Below are positions 1 to 7,872 of a stretch of DNA of 17,397 bases, piece after piece. Both the position numbers and the translations under genes were made by a program. The notes under the pieces were generated by a model, which was given only the letters and a program-made list of their open reading frames with translations, was not told the DNA's origin and did no database searches. The DNA is from Acidobacteriota bacterium (GTDB lineage: Bacteria; Acidobacteriota; Thermoanaerobaculia; Multivoradales; SZUA-115). Positions within the stretch are counted from its first letter, which is position 1. Each line of letters begins with the position of its first letter. The stretch spans positions 1 through 17,397 of the forward strand of contig QIHU01000373.1 of NCBI GenBank assembly GCA_003231035.1, read 5' to 3'.

Positions 1-2021
1 GTGACCTGTCGTTCGTCTACGAGAGCCGTACAGATCGAGCCGACAGTAACTACAACGGGGTGAGCAGTCCGTGGATCCCCTATCCGAACCTAACCAAGGG
101 TTTGCGGCCAGGCGATCCTTTCACCCCCCTCCTACGCGCCTATGAGAACGACCGAGTGTATGTGCGCGTCTTGGTTGGAGCCCATGAAGAAGAACACAAC
201 TTCAACTTCCACGGCCTCAGCTGGCTCCACGAACCGGAGTTTCTCGATTCGGGCTATCGCGCCGGCCAAATGATGGGCCTCTCCGAGGCCTACAACCTGA
301 AGATTCACCGAGTTCCCAACTTATCGCTCGGAAAGTTCGCCGATTTTCTCTATAAACCCAGCGCGAGCAACGACATGCAATGGAATGGCATGTGGGGGTT
401 GCTGCGCCTCTATCGCGGCCTGCGGAACGATCTCCTGCCCCTGCCCACGAATCTCATAGGTAAAGGTCCAGACTCGCTCAGCGGTCAGCTGTTCGCTAGG
501 GCTGGGGACGCTCTGGTCGGCGGAGAAGCTCCGATCAGTGAGAAGGCCGCGGCCGCCCTAGTGGGAACGACAGCCATCATCGCACCGGTTCCGCAAGCGA
601 GTATCGCTTGCCCGCCACACTCGCTTCCGCCGCGCCGGTACGACATTACTGCCATCGCCGCCAGCACCGCGCTGGCCAATGGCTACATCACCTACAACAG
701 CCGACCGACCACGGTCAATCTCTTCGAGAGTCAGGGGCCGGAGTGTTCAGCGGGAACGGGCACTAGCCCGTGGATCACCACCAGCACGGCTACCGGGCCG
801 TTGACCGATCCGTCCGGCATCCTCTTCGTGCATACCAGTGACCTCAACCCCAACGGTACTTTGAAGTCCGACGTTCTGGTCGAGCCACTGGTGCTGCGGG
901 CCATCGCGGGTGACTGCATCGAGGTCACCCTGCGCAACGCCCTCCACGATACCTATACGGACCTGCCCGGCCATAGCGCCGTTCCCATGCTGGTCGAGAA
1001 ATTCAACTCGAACCAACTGCGCACCTCGCTCGACGTTGGCCTGCATCCGCAACTGGTTGCGGTCGACATCCGTCAGTCAGACGGCTACAACGTCGGACTC
1101 AACCGCTTCCAGAGTCTTGTTCCTGGACCCAAACAGACGGTCTCTCCGGGTCAAGCGATCAAGTACTACTGGTTCGCCGGCAAGTTGTTCAAGAACAACC
1201 TGGGCGGTTTGGACTGGGAAGACTACGAGTACGGCGCCACCGCGCTGGTTTCGTCCGACCCAATCAAGCACACTCAGAACGGCGCCATCGGTTCGCTGAT
1301 CATCGAACCGCCCACCGCCACGTGGACGCTCGACAAGATCGTCGACGTCGACGGCGTGCTCAAGCGCACCTACTCGCGAGCGACGGTCACCACCGCGGGC
1401 GGTTCGAGCTTCCGAGAGTTCGTCCTGCACTATCAAGACGACATCAACTTGCACTACCGCCAAGGGTCGGAAGGAGCCTTCGAGGCGGTGCACAGCCTGA
1501 CCGTGGGTGGAGACGCCACCGAAACCGGCCAGGCGGCTTTCAATTACCGTACCGAACCGCTGTGGTTCCGCTACGGCCACCAGCCGAACTCCGCTCTCGG
1601 CTACACCCGTACCCTTACCAATTACCATCAGGCCTTCACCAACGGCTTGGTGGGCGGCGACCCGGAAACTCCGATTTTCCAGACCGCCGGTAACTCCGCG
1701 GTGAGGATGCGCATCGTCCACCCCGGTGGCGATACGCAGAATCACGCTTTTGAGCTCCATGGCCACATCTGGCAAGAATCGCCATGGATTAAGGAGTCGC
1801 ACTACTTGGGCTACAACCCGCTTTCCAACTGGTGGGGAGCGCAGGCTGGAATCGGCACCGGGTCGCACCTCAACGTGCTCCTCGGCAAAGCCGCTCTGGA
1901 TAATGCCGAGCCCATGGACTATCTATACCGTGATTACATCCCGTGGGCGACGAACAACGGCCTGTGGGGCTTGTTCCGCACCACTGGCTTCACCCCCGCT
2001 CAGTGGATTCCACAACAATGA
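1..2021 (+). CDS. Large multicopper oxidase, MnxG-like, C-terminal part (5' end outside window)
   Basis: Partial gene: the frame is open from base 3, and the GTG at 60 is internal, so the true start lies upstream. The product is a periplasmic or secreted cupredoxin-type copper oxidase. Visible signs are a copper-site motif HNFNFHGLSWLHE (His codons at 183, 195, 210, 228), an internal cupredoxin start with AGDCIEVTLRN near 905, a GLHPQLVAVD stretch near 1040, an EYGA...GAIGSLIIEPP stretch near 1230-1310, and a second motif HAFELHGHIW (His codons at 1743, 1758, 1764). Two modules end alike, in DFLYKP...NGMWGLLR and DYLYRD...NGLWGLFR. The usual C-terminal type 1 copper motif HCHxxxHxxxM is absent from this part, as if the blue-copper site were in the missing N-terminal portion. 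The layout resembles giant oxidases such as MnxG (manganese oxidase); the substrate is inference. It is the first visible gene of an operon with two SCO proteins and overlaps the next gene by ATGA. Confidence 0.82.
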   Translation, partial: DLSFVYESRTDRADSNYNGVSSPWIPYPNLTKGLRPGDPFTPLLRAYENDRVYVRVLVGAHEEEHNFNFHGLSWLHEPEFLDSGYRAGQMMGLSEAYNLKIHRVPNLSLGKFADFLYKPSASNDMQWNGMWGLLRLYRGLRNDLLPLPTNLIGKGPDSLSGQLFARAGDALVGGEAPISEKAAAALVGTTAIIAPVPQASIACPPHSLPPRRYDITAIAASTALANGYITYNSRPTTVNLFESQGPECSAGTGTSPWITTSTATGPLTDPSGILFVHTSDLNPNGTLKSDVLVEPLVLRAIAGDCIEVTLRNALHDTYTDLPGHSAVPMLVEKFNSNQLRTSLDVGLHPQLVAVDIRQSDGYNVGLNRFQSLVPGPKQTVSPGQAIKYYWFAGKLFKNNLGGLDWEDYEYGATALVSSDPIKHTQNGAIGSLIIEPPTATWTLDKIVDVDGVLKRTYSRATVTTAGGSSFREFVLHYQDDINLHYRQGSEGAFEAVHSLTVGGDATETGQAAFNYRTEPLWFRYGHQPNSALGYTRTLTNYHQAFTNGLVGGDPETPIFQTAGNSAVRMRIVHPGGDTQNHAFELHGHIWQESPWIKESHYLGYNPLSNWWGAQAGIGTGSHLNVLLGKAALDNAEPMDYLYRDYIPWATNNGLWGLFRTTGFTPAQWIPQQ

Positions 2022-4036
2022 GACGGGGCGGGGTAAGAGCCATGCCGCAACGGCTGCTGGCCCTCGCCACGGCGTCGGCGACCTTCTGGGTCGTCGGCGC
2101 CGCCGCCTCGTTACCGACGAACCCTTCGCCGGTAGCGGGGCCTGGCCAGAACTTTGTCAAAGCGATCGAGGTCGAGGGCATCCGTATCGAGGCCGAGATT
2201 TCGCCACTCGACTCAACCCGTCAACCGGGTGAGTTCCGCGAGGGCGACTCGGTCGAGGTGACCTTCCGCATCTCCGACACGACCACCGGGACTCCCTTAC
2301 CAGGGCTCTTTCCGGGCGCCTGGATGGACCTGGTTCCCGCTCGGGCGGTGGAAGGCGCCGAAGCCTGTCAAGAAAAGATCGAAGGCTTCATCGGCGGATC
2401 CCTGCTCTCGGTTCCCGAGGTCGATCTCAACGTGTACTACGTGTTGGCGCTCAACCCAGGACCGACCATTTCGGTGGTGGACCCTCTCTTCGGCTTCGGT
2501 GGCAGCAAGCTGCTGGCGATGGTCGACTTGGCCAGCCCGGGCTACGACTGGGTCAGCAACGAGAACGACACCAAGGTCTACGTTTCGATGCCCGAATCCG
2601 GCCGCGTCGCGGTGGTCAGCACCGCCACCTGGAAGGTGGTGGATGAGATCGAGACCGGTGGCCAGCCGTCGCGCCTCGGCCTTCAGCCCGACGGCCGCTA
2701 CTTGTGGGTCGGAGACGCCGAGGGACCGGGGGTGACCGGGATCTCCACCGCGGTCATCGACCTGACCACCCACCACGTGGTGGCGAGGTTCGGCGCTGGC
2801 GCCGGCAATCACCATTTCACCTTCACTCACGACAGCCGCTTTGCCTTTGTTCTGAGCGAGCAGGCGGGCACCCTTTCAGTCATCGACATTCCTCCCTTGC
2901 AGCCGGTCACCCGCCTTCAAGTGGGCGAGCATCCGGTTTCGCTCGACTACTCGCCGGTCGCCGATACGGTCTATGTGGCCGACGCCGCCAAGGGTCGAGT
3001 GATCGCTATCGACGCCCGCGAGCATGAGGTGCTAGCTCAGATGCAGGCCCAGGCCGGCCTCGGGAATCTGCGCATCGCTCCCGGCGGACGGCTCGGTCTG
3101 GTGGTCAACCCAATTACCGACGAGATCTCCATCTTCGATACGGCACTGAACCGTATCGTTCAAACCGGCGACATGTTGGAGGGTCCCGATCAAGTGACCT
3201 TCAGCGATGAGCTAGCCTACGTGCGCCACCAGAACGACTCACTGGTCTTGATGATCCCGCTGAGTCAACTTGGGCGGCAGGGCGAGGCCATCCCGGTGAT
3301 CGATTTCCCCGGCGGCCAGAAGCCCTTCGGCAAACTCTCGAAACCGACCGCCGCGCCGGGAATCGTTCAAGCTCCCGGAGCCACCGCCGTCCTCGTCGCC
3401 AACCCGAGCGACCGGATGATCTACTACTACAAGGAGGGGATGGCCGCCCCCATGGGCAGCTTCAGCAACTACGGCCAAGCGCCGCGAGCGGTGATGGTCA
3501 TCGATCGTAGCCTGGTCGAACGAGGTCACAGCGGTACTTACTCCACCGCCATTCAGCTGCGTCGCCCGGGACGCTACGATCTGGCCTTCTTCCTCGATGC
3601 GCCGCGCATGACCCAGTGCTTCGGCTTCGACGTGCTGGCCAACCCGGCACTGGAACGAGAACGGCGCGCGGCGCTCGGTGCCAGTGTCGAGTTCCTGCAC
3701 CAGGGCGGAGAGATCGAAGCCCGGCGCGAAGTCACTGTGCGATTTCGCTTGAGCGATCCGCTTAGCGGCGAGCCGTTGGTCGCCAAGGATGTGCGGATTC
3801 TCACCTTCCAAGTGCCCGGTATCTGGCAACAACGCACCGCCGCCACCTCCCTCGGCGAAGGGCTGTACGAGCTTCGCTTCGTACCCCGCTCCGAGGGGAT
3901 CTTTCGGGTGGTTGTCTACTCGCCGTCGCTGAACTTGGTGCTCAACCGATCGCCTTCTCTCAACCTCCATGCCGTGGCACCCGCTGTTCAGGAGCCGGCG
4001 GCGGCAGACGCGCAGCCGGACTCCACGACCGATTGA
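2018..4036 (+). CDS. Secreted YncE/cytochrome d1-type beta-propeller protein with flanking Ig-like domains
   Basis: 672 aa if started at the ATG that overlaps the oxidase stop (ATGA at 2018-2021). An alternative ATG at 2042 keeps the same signal peptide, and neither has a strong ribosome site, so translation is probably coupled. Residues 1-31 form a signal peptide. Residues about 55-115 form a beta-rich Ig-like domain (VTFRISDTTTGTPL, PGAWMD). Residues about 135-500 carry propeller blades with repeats such as GRVAVVSTATWKVV, GTLSVIDIPPLQPV, GRVIAIDAREHEVL and EISIFDTALNRIV, as in YncE-family proteins. Residues about 555-650 form a second Ig-like domain resembling the first (VRFRLSDPLSGEPL, VPGIWQQ). 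The only cysteines, C117 and C534, lie outside the blades and could pair. No heme-binding CxxCH is present. The likely role is a periplasmic partner or scaffold for the oxidase; the exact function is unknown. Confidence 0.78.
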   Translation: MRRGGVRAMPQRLLALATASATFWVVGAAASLPTNPSPVAGPGQNFVKAIEVEGIRIEAEISPLDSTRQPGEFREGDSVEVTFRISDTTTGTPLPGLFPGAWMDLVPARAVEGAEACQEKIEGFIGGSLLSVPEVDLNVYYVLALNPGPTISVVDPLFGFGGSKLLAMVDLASPGYDWVSNENDTKVYVSMPESGRVAVVSTATWKVVDEIETGGQPSRLGLQPDGRYLWVGDAEGPGVTGISTAVIDLTTHHVVARFGAGAGNHHFTFTHDSRFAFVLSEQAGTLSVIDIPPLQPVTRLQVGEHPVSLDYSPVADTVYVADAAKGRVIAIDAREHEVLAQMQAQAGLGNLRIAPGGRLGLVVNPITDEISIFDTALNRIVQTGDMLEGPDQVTFSDELAYVRHQNDSLVLMIPLSQLGRQGEAIPVIDFPGGQKPFGKLSKPTAAPGIVQAPGATAVLVANPSDRMIYYYKEGMAAPMGSFSNYGQAPRAVMVIDRSLVERGHSGTYSTAIQLRRPGRYDLAFFLDAPRMTQCFGFDVLANPALERERRAALGASVEFLHQGGEIEARREVTVRFRLSDPLSGEPLVAKDVRILTFQVPGIWQQRTAATSLGEGLYELRFVPRSEGIFRVVVYSPSLNLVLNRSPSLNLHAVAPAVQEPAAADAQPDSTTD

Positions 4037-4114
4037 TCCAAGCCGCGGAGCCCAGATCGATTCGACCCCAGAACGCATCGACCCGAGAAACACGTAGAGA
4101 TCACGAGGTACATC
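4037..4114 (+). promoter_or_regulatory. Short intergenic leader with ribosome binding site for the first SCO gene
   Basis: A 78-bp gap, the largest inside the first operon. GAGG at 4105-4108, six bases before the ATG at 4115, is a good ribosome binding site and decides that start. I see no terminator hairpin or convincing promoter, so read-through from the propeller gene is likely. Confidence 0.5.
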
Positions 4115-4915
4115 ATGAATTCACCCGCCACCCGCATCCCCTTGTCCGTCGGCGCGGCCTTGCTCCTCGCTGTATTCCCCCACGGCGCCAAGGCCGCGCC
4201 GGCCGAGCCAGTGGCTGAAACGGCCGCATCCTGCCACGCCGCCGCCGACCCCGAGCCGCCATCCACCTCGGCCCCCTCCTCCGTGGAGCATGGCGCCACG
4301 ATGGACCATTCCCAGCACCGGATGGCCGCCCCTCCTTCCTCCGGGCAGAGCACCACCGAGGTCATCGCCACCAGCGGACTGACCATCCCCGACTTTGAAC
4401 TCCTCGATCAAGAGGGCAGGGTGGTCCATTTCTACAGCGATCTGGTGCGCGATCGAGTGGTGGTGATGAACTTCGTTTTCACCACTTGCACCACGATCTG
4501 CCCTCCCATGGGGGCTAACTTCGCACGCCTACAAGCGCTGCTAGGCGAGCGTGCGGCCGACCAGGTGGAACTCATCTCGATTAGCGTCGACCCCCTCACC
4601 GACACCCCGGACCGGCTCAAGGCTTGGTCTGAGCGCTTCCGTTCGCCGGAGGACGACGGCCCTCGCTGGACGCTAGTGACCGGCGTCAAGGCGCGGATCG
4701 ACAACCTGCTCAAAGCGCTCAAGGTATTCACCCCGGACTCCAAGGATCATTCTCCGATCGTCCTCGTCGGCAATGACGCCACCGGGCAGTGGCTGCGCGC
4801 GTACGGTCTGGCTCCGGCCACCCGGCTCGACACCTTGCTGGCCGAAATGGAGACTCCGGGAACGGCTTCCACGCAGCGAGACTCAACCTTGGCCCGTACC
4901 GGAGGTGGACGATGA
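4115..4915 (+). CDS. SCO1/SenC-family copper chaperone/thiol protein with His/Met-rich linker
   Basis: 266 aa. SCO proteins are thioredoxin-fold periplasmic proteins that deliver copper to, or reduce thiols in, copper oxidases. Residues 1-28 form a signal peptide. Residues about 40-85 form a low-complexity Pro/Ser/His/Met linker (H60, H65, H68, M63, M70, with a Cys-His pair at C40-H41) that could bind copper. The SCO domain (about 88-245) has the copper-binding CxxxC (C125-TTI-C129) in a typical FTTCTTICPPM context, the ISISVDP stretch, and the distal His ligand H212 in KDHSPIVLVG. The start is set by GAGG at 4105-4108. The stop overlaps the next start (ATGA at 4912-4915). The neighbouring multicopper oxidase is the obvious copper client, by inference. 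Confidence 0.9.
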   Translation: MNSPATRIPLSVGAALLLAVFPHGAKAAPAEPVAETAASCHAAADPEPPSTSAPSSVEHGATMDHSQHRMAAPPSSGQSTTEVIATSGLTIPDFELLDQEGRVVHFYSDLVRDRVVVMNFVFTTCTTICPPMGANFARLQALLGERAADQVELISISVDPLTDTPDRLKAWSERFRSPEDDGPRWTLVTGVKARIDNLLKALKVFTPDSKDHSPIVLVGNDATGQWLRAYGLAPATRLDTLLAEMETPGTASTQRDSTLARTGGGR

Positions 4916-5538
4916 ACGGCAAGAGCCGTCTCCGGGTACGCCGTCTATCGCGGTTCGCCCTCGCCCTCCTTCTCGCCAGCGCTACCCTCGCCGGGTCGGC
5001 GGCAGCCGAGCAACCCTCCCCGGACGAGAACTACTTCACCGATGTCGAGCTGGTGACCCAAGACGGCCAAACGGTGCGCCTCTACCACGACCTGATGGCC
5101 GACCGGATCGTGGTGTTCAACGCCTTTTTCACCGAATGCACCGGCGTCTGTCCGCTGATGGCGAAGAAGCTAGCGGCATTGCAACGGGAGTTCGCGCAGC
5201 ACATGGGCAAGGATCTACACTTGATCTCCATGTCGGTCGACCCTATTCAGGACTCACCGCGAGAGCTGGCCAAGTTCGCCGAACGCTACGGCGCAGGCCC
5301 GGGCTGGTACTTCATCGGCGGCAACAAGGCCAACGTCGACCTGGCGTTGGCCAAGCTGGGGCAGTATGTGGATGACCGCGAGGCTCATTCCAACATACTA
5401 TTGATGGGCAACCTACGCACCGGACTGTGGAAAAAGGTCATGGGTCTCGCCGACGAGACCGAGTTGGCCCGTCAACTTAGAGAGGTACTCAATGATCCCG
5501 GCGCCCAAAACGAAGAGACCCGTGCCCCCGGAGACTGA
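4912..5538 (+). CDS. Second SCO1/SenC-family protein
   Basis: 208 aa. The ATG at 4912 overlaps the stop of the previous SCO gene, with a strong GGAGGTGG at 4901-4908 upstream. An open frame extending further upstream is rejected because this start gives a clean signal peptide (residues 1-32, ending SAAA). The domain carries the copper ligands C76 and C80 (ECTGVCPLM) and H159 (EAHSNILLMG), plus the ISMSVDP stretch. It lacks the His/Met-rich linker of its neighbour and differs widely in sequence outside the motifs, so the two are divergent rather than recent copies. One may act in copper insertion and the other as a thiol reductase, by analogy with other tandem SCO pairs; this split is inference. 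Confidence 0.9.
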   Translation: MNGKSRLRVRRLSRFALALLLASATLAGSAAAEQPSPDENYFTDVELVTQDGQTVRLYHDLMADRIVVFNAFFTECTGVCPLMAKKLAALQREFAQHMGKDLHLISMSVDPIQDSPRELAKFAERYGAGPGWYFIGGNKANVDLALAKLGQYVDDREAHSNILLMGNLRTGLWKKVMGLADETELARQLREVLNDPGAQNEETRAPGD

Positions 5539-7159
5539 AGGCCAGGCGGCGCGGCGCTATGGACTCCTCGTCGTCGCCGTGGCGCTGGTCGCCACGCTGA
5601 GCACCGCCGCGATCGAGGACAAGCACGGAGAGCTCACCAAGGCCGAGGCGCGGGGCAAGCTCCTCTACACCGCCGGCACCAGCAGTGAGGGGCGAAAAAT
5701 TATCGCCGTTCTCGGTGAGGGCGGAACCGAGATTCCCGCCAGTGCCCTGCCCTGCGTCGGTTGCCACGGCCGGCGGGGCGAAGGTAACGCCGAAGGCGGG
5801 CTGACGCCGTCCAACTTGCAGTGGGAAATTCTAGTGCGGCCTTACAGTGGCAGGGCCACCGGCGGCCGCCAGCATCCCGCCTACACCGAGGCCCTGTTCA
5901 AGCGGGCGGTTGCCATGGGCATCGACTCGGGCGGGCAGCCGCTGCACGCGGCGATGCCCCTCTACCGCTTGACCCACCAAGAGAACGCCGATCTCATCGC
6001 CTACCTCCAGAAGATCTCGAGCGAACGCGACCCCGGCGTGACGACCCGAACGCTGCGCCTGGGCGTCATTTTGCCACCGCCCGGAGTGCTGGACTCGATG
6101 TCGAGCGCCATTCGCGCCGTCATCGAGGCCCGCTTCGCGCAGCTGAACAAGGCCGGCGGCATCTACGGCCGATCCCTCGAACCGCGCTTCCTGTCGCCAC
6201 CCGAGGAGGGTTGGCGACGGCGAGCGGAAGTCGCTCGTTTCGTCGAGGAAGAGGAGATCTTCGCCCTGCTCGCCTCCTACATGGCTGGCGCCGAGGCTGA
6301 ACTCGCCGCCTTCGCCAGCGCCGAGGGAGTTCCCAGTGTGGGCCCCTTCAGCTTGCACCCCCGGGTCGAGACACCGGTCAACCCCTTCGTCTTCTACCTC
6401 CTCTCGGGTCTGGAACAACAGGCGCGAGCGCTGGTCCAGTTCGCGGGTGATCGCTGGCTAGCCACCGGGGGCCGCCTGCTGATTCTGCACGCCAACATCG
6501 ACTCGCTGGCGACGGTGGTCGCGGCCTGCCAAGAGCAGGCGGCGATCCACCCGGCAACCACCTGGTCCAGCGTGGAGGTTCGCTCCGTGGCCCACAACGA
6601 AGTGCTCGACTTGGCTTCGCTAGCCACCCATCCAACCTCGCAAGGCGATGACGCCAGCAACGACCAGCTCCTCTTCCTGGGCAGCGAAGAACAGACCGCC
6701 TCTCTGCTGGCAACCATCGCCAGAAGCGATTGGCGACCACGGATCCTGCTCCTCGGCCCGCTCGCTGGCGGCGCTCTAGCCGAGCCGCCGACGGCGCTGG
6801 TCGACCTCCTCTTCGTCGCCCAGCCGACCCTACCGTCCGACCGCTCGCGGCGCGCCAGGGAACTCTACCGGTCACTGCGCCTGGAGACCGCGTCGACTCC
6901 GGCGAACCTCGCCGTCGAGTTCGCGGCGCTCGCCGCAACCGAGACCCTGATCGAGGCCCTAATGCGTGGCGGTAGGGCGATTAGCCGCCAAAAACTGGTC
7001 CAGGCACTGGAAGGCTTCCACGATCTGCAAACCGGCCTAACGCCCCCTCTCACTTTCAACCCCAACCGTAGAATAGGCGCTCTTGGCGCCTACATCGTCA
7101 CCCCCGAGACCACCACCGATGCAGGCCCACGGCAAGGGCCTTGGGTCGCCCTGCGCTAG
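5492..7159 (+). CDS. Cytochrome c fused to a type I periplasmic-binding-protein (LivK-like) domain
   Basis: 555 aa. The ATG at 5492 has AGAGGT at 5481-5486 and overlaps the SCO gene by 47 bp, in another frame. A single hydrophobic stretch at residues 23-40 is a signal anchor or signal peptide. Residues about 45-178 form a class I cytochrome c domain with one heme site CVGCH (C88, C91, H92) and a likely axial Met155 (HAAMPLY), followed by a helix ending in ENADLIAYLQKI. Residues about 186-545 have the fold of branched-chain amino acid/amide binding proteins: an LRLGVILPPPG opening strand, a QLNKAGGIYGR segment, then SEGVPSVGPFS-like and ATETLIEALMRGG-like elements. No permease or ATPase genes are near, so it is probably not a transport component. 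It may accept electrons from the oxidase partner, or bind a small ligand and tune electron flow or sensing. The function is inferred only from domains. Confidence 0.85.
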   Translation: MIPAPKTKRPVPPETEGQAARRYGLLVVAVALVATLSTAAIEDKHGELTKAEARGKLLYTAGTSSEGRKIIAVLGEGGTEIPASALPCVGCHGRRGEGNAEGGLTPSNLQWEILVRPYSGRATGGRQHPAYTEALFKRAVAMGIDSGGQPLHAAMPLYRLTHQENADLIAYLQKISSERDPGVTTRTLRLGVILPPPGVLDSMSSAIRAVIEARFAQLNKAGGIYGRSLEPRFLSPPEEGWRRRAEVARFVEEEEIFALLASYMAGAEAELAAFASAEGVPSVGPFSLHPRVETPVNPFVFYLLSGLEQQARALVQFAGDRWLATGGRLLILHANIDSLATVVAACQEQAAIHPATTWSSVEVRSVAHNEVLDLASLATHPTSQGDDASNDQLLFLGSEEQTASLLATIARSDWRPRILLLGPLAGGALAEPPTALVDLLFVAQPTLPSDRSRRARELYRSLRLETASTPANLAVEFAALAATETLIEALMRGGRAISRQKLVQALEGFHDLQTGLTPPLTFNPNRRIGALGAYIVTPETTTDAGPRQGPWVALR

Positions 7160-7173
7160 GCCATGGAGGGACC

Positions 7174-7851
7174 GTGCGAATCCTGACCGTCGAAGACAAC
7201 GTTGTCCTCGGAGAGGCCATCGTCGAGATCCTCCGGGAGCATAGCTACGCCGTCGACTACGCCGAAGACGGGGCCACCGCCAGCGAACTGATGGCGATCA
7301 ACGACTACGACCTCGTGGTGCTCGATCGGCAGATCCCCTCCCCCGACGGCATCGAACTCCTTCGCCAATGGCGCGCCGAGGCGATCGCCACTCCGGTGCT
7401 GATGCTCACCGCGCGGGGTGAGATCGAGGCGAAGGTCTCCGGTCTTGACGCCGGGGCGGACGACTACCTCACCAAGCCGTTCGTGTTCAGCGAGTTGCTG
7501 GCCCGAGTTCGCTCACTCTTGCGACGCCGCAACAAGCCGCTTCAATCGGCATTCGCGGCTGGCGATCTTCTCCTCGACCAGGTCACTCGGGCGGTCAGCG
7601 TGGGCGGCAAGAGGATCGAGGTTTCGCCGAAAGAATTCGCCATGCTCGAGTACCTCCTCGTCCACCTCGGCGAAGCGGTCTCTCGCTTTGAAATCGAAGA
7701 GCACGTCTGGGACTCAGCCTTCGATTCAACCGCCAACGTGGTCGACGTACTCATCCACCGCTTGCGCAAGAAGATCGACCACGGCCACTCCAAAGCCCTG
7801 ATTCACACGGTCATGGGTTTCGGCTATCGGCTGAGTGCTGAACGCGAATAG
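7174..7851 (+). CDS. OmpR/PhoB-family response regulator (winged-helix)
   Basis: 225 aa from a GTG at 7174, preceded by GGAGGG at 7165-7170. The nearby ATG at 7163 is out of frame, and longer in-frame versions would overlap the cytochrome gene and add residues before the canonical MRILTVEDN start. The receiver domain (1-118) has the acidic pair E7/D8, phospho-acceptor D51, T79 and K101. The DNA-binding winged helix (about 130-222) shows the usual SPKEFAMLEYLL, NVVDVLIHRLRKKI and GFGYRL elements. It is last in the operon, 14 bp after the cytochrome/binding-protein fusion gene, so it may control this module. No kinase gene is adjacent; the nearest is the hybrid kinase at 12198. It is a close paralogue of the regulator at 11462. 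Confidence 0.93.
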   Translation: MRILTVEDNVVLGEAIVEILREHSYAVDYAEDGATASELMAINDYDLVVLDRQIPSPDGIELLRQWRAEAIATPVLMLTARGEIEAKVSGLDAGADDYLTKPFVFSELLARVRSLLRRRNKPLQSAFAAGDLLLDQVTRAVSVGGKRIEVSPKEFAMLEYLLVHLGEAVSRFEIEEHVWDSAFDSTANVVDVLIHRLRKKIDHGHSKALIHTVMGFGYRLSAERE

Positions 7852-7872
7852 GCCGCGATCCGCCACTCCTGA

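Noticed and set aside
60..62. GTG as the start of the multicopper oxidase
   Set aside because: The frame is open from base 3, and the first visible residues are already within a cupredoxin module. No signal peptide is seen.
1077..1868. Long open frame antisense to the multicopper oxidase
   Set aside because: Its translation resembles no fold I recognise and mirrors GC-rich codon bias opposite a clear gene. The same holds for the long antisense frames at 3239-4093, 5831-6418 and 9940-10740.
7163..7165. ATG just before the first response regulator
   Set aside because: It is out of frame with the receiver domain. The in-frame GTG at 7174 gives the canonical N-terminus.
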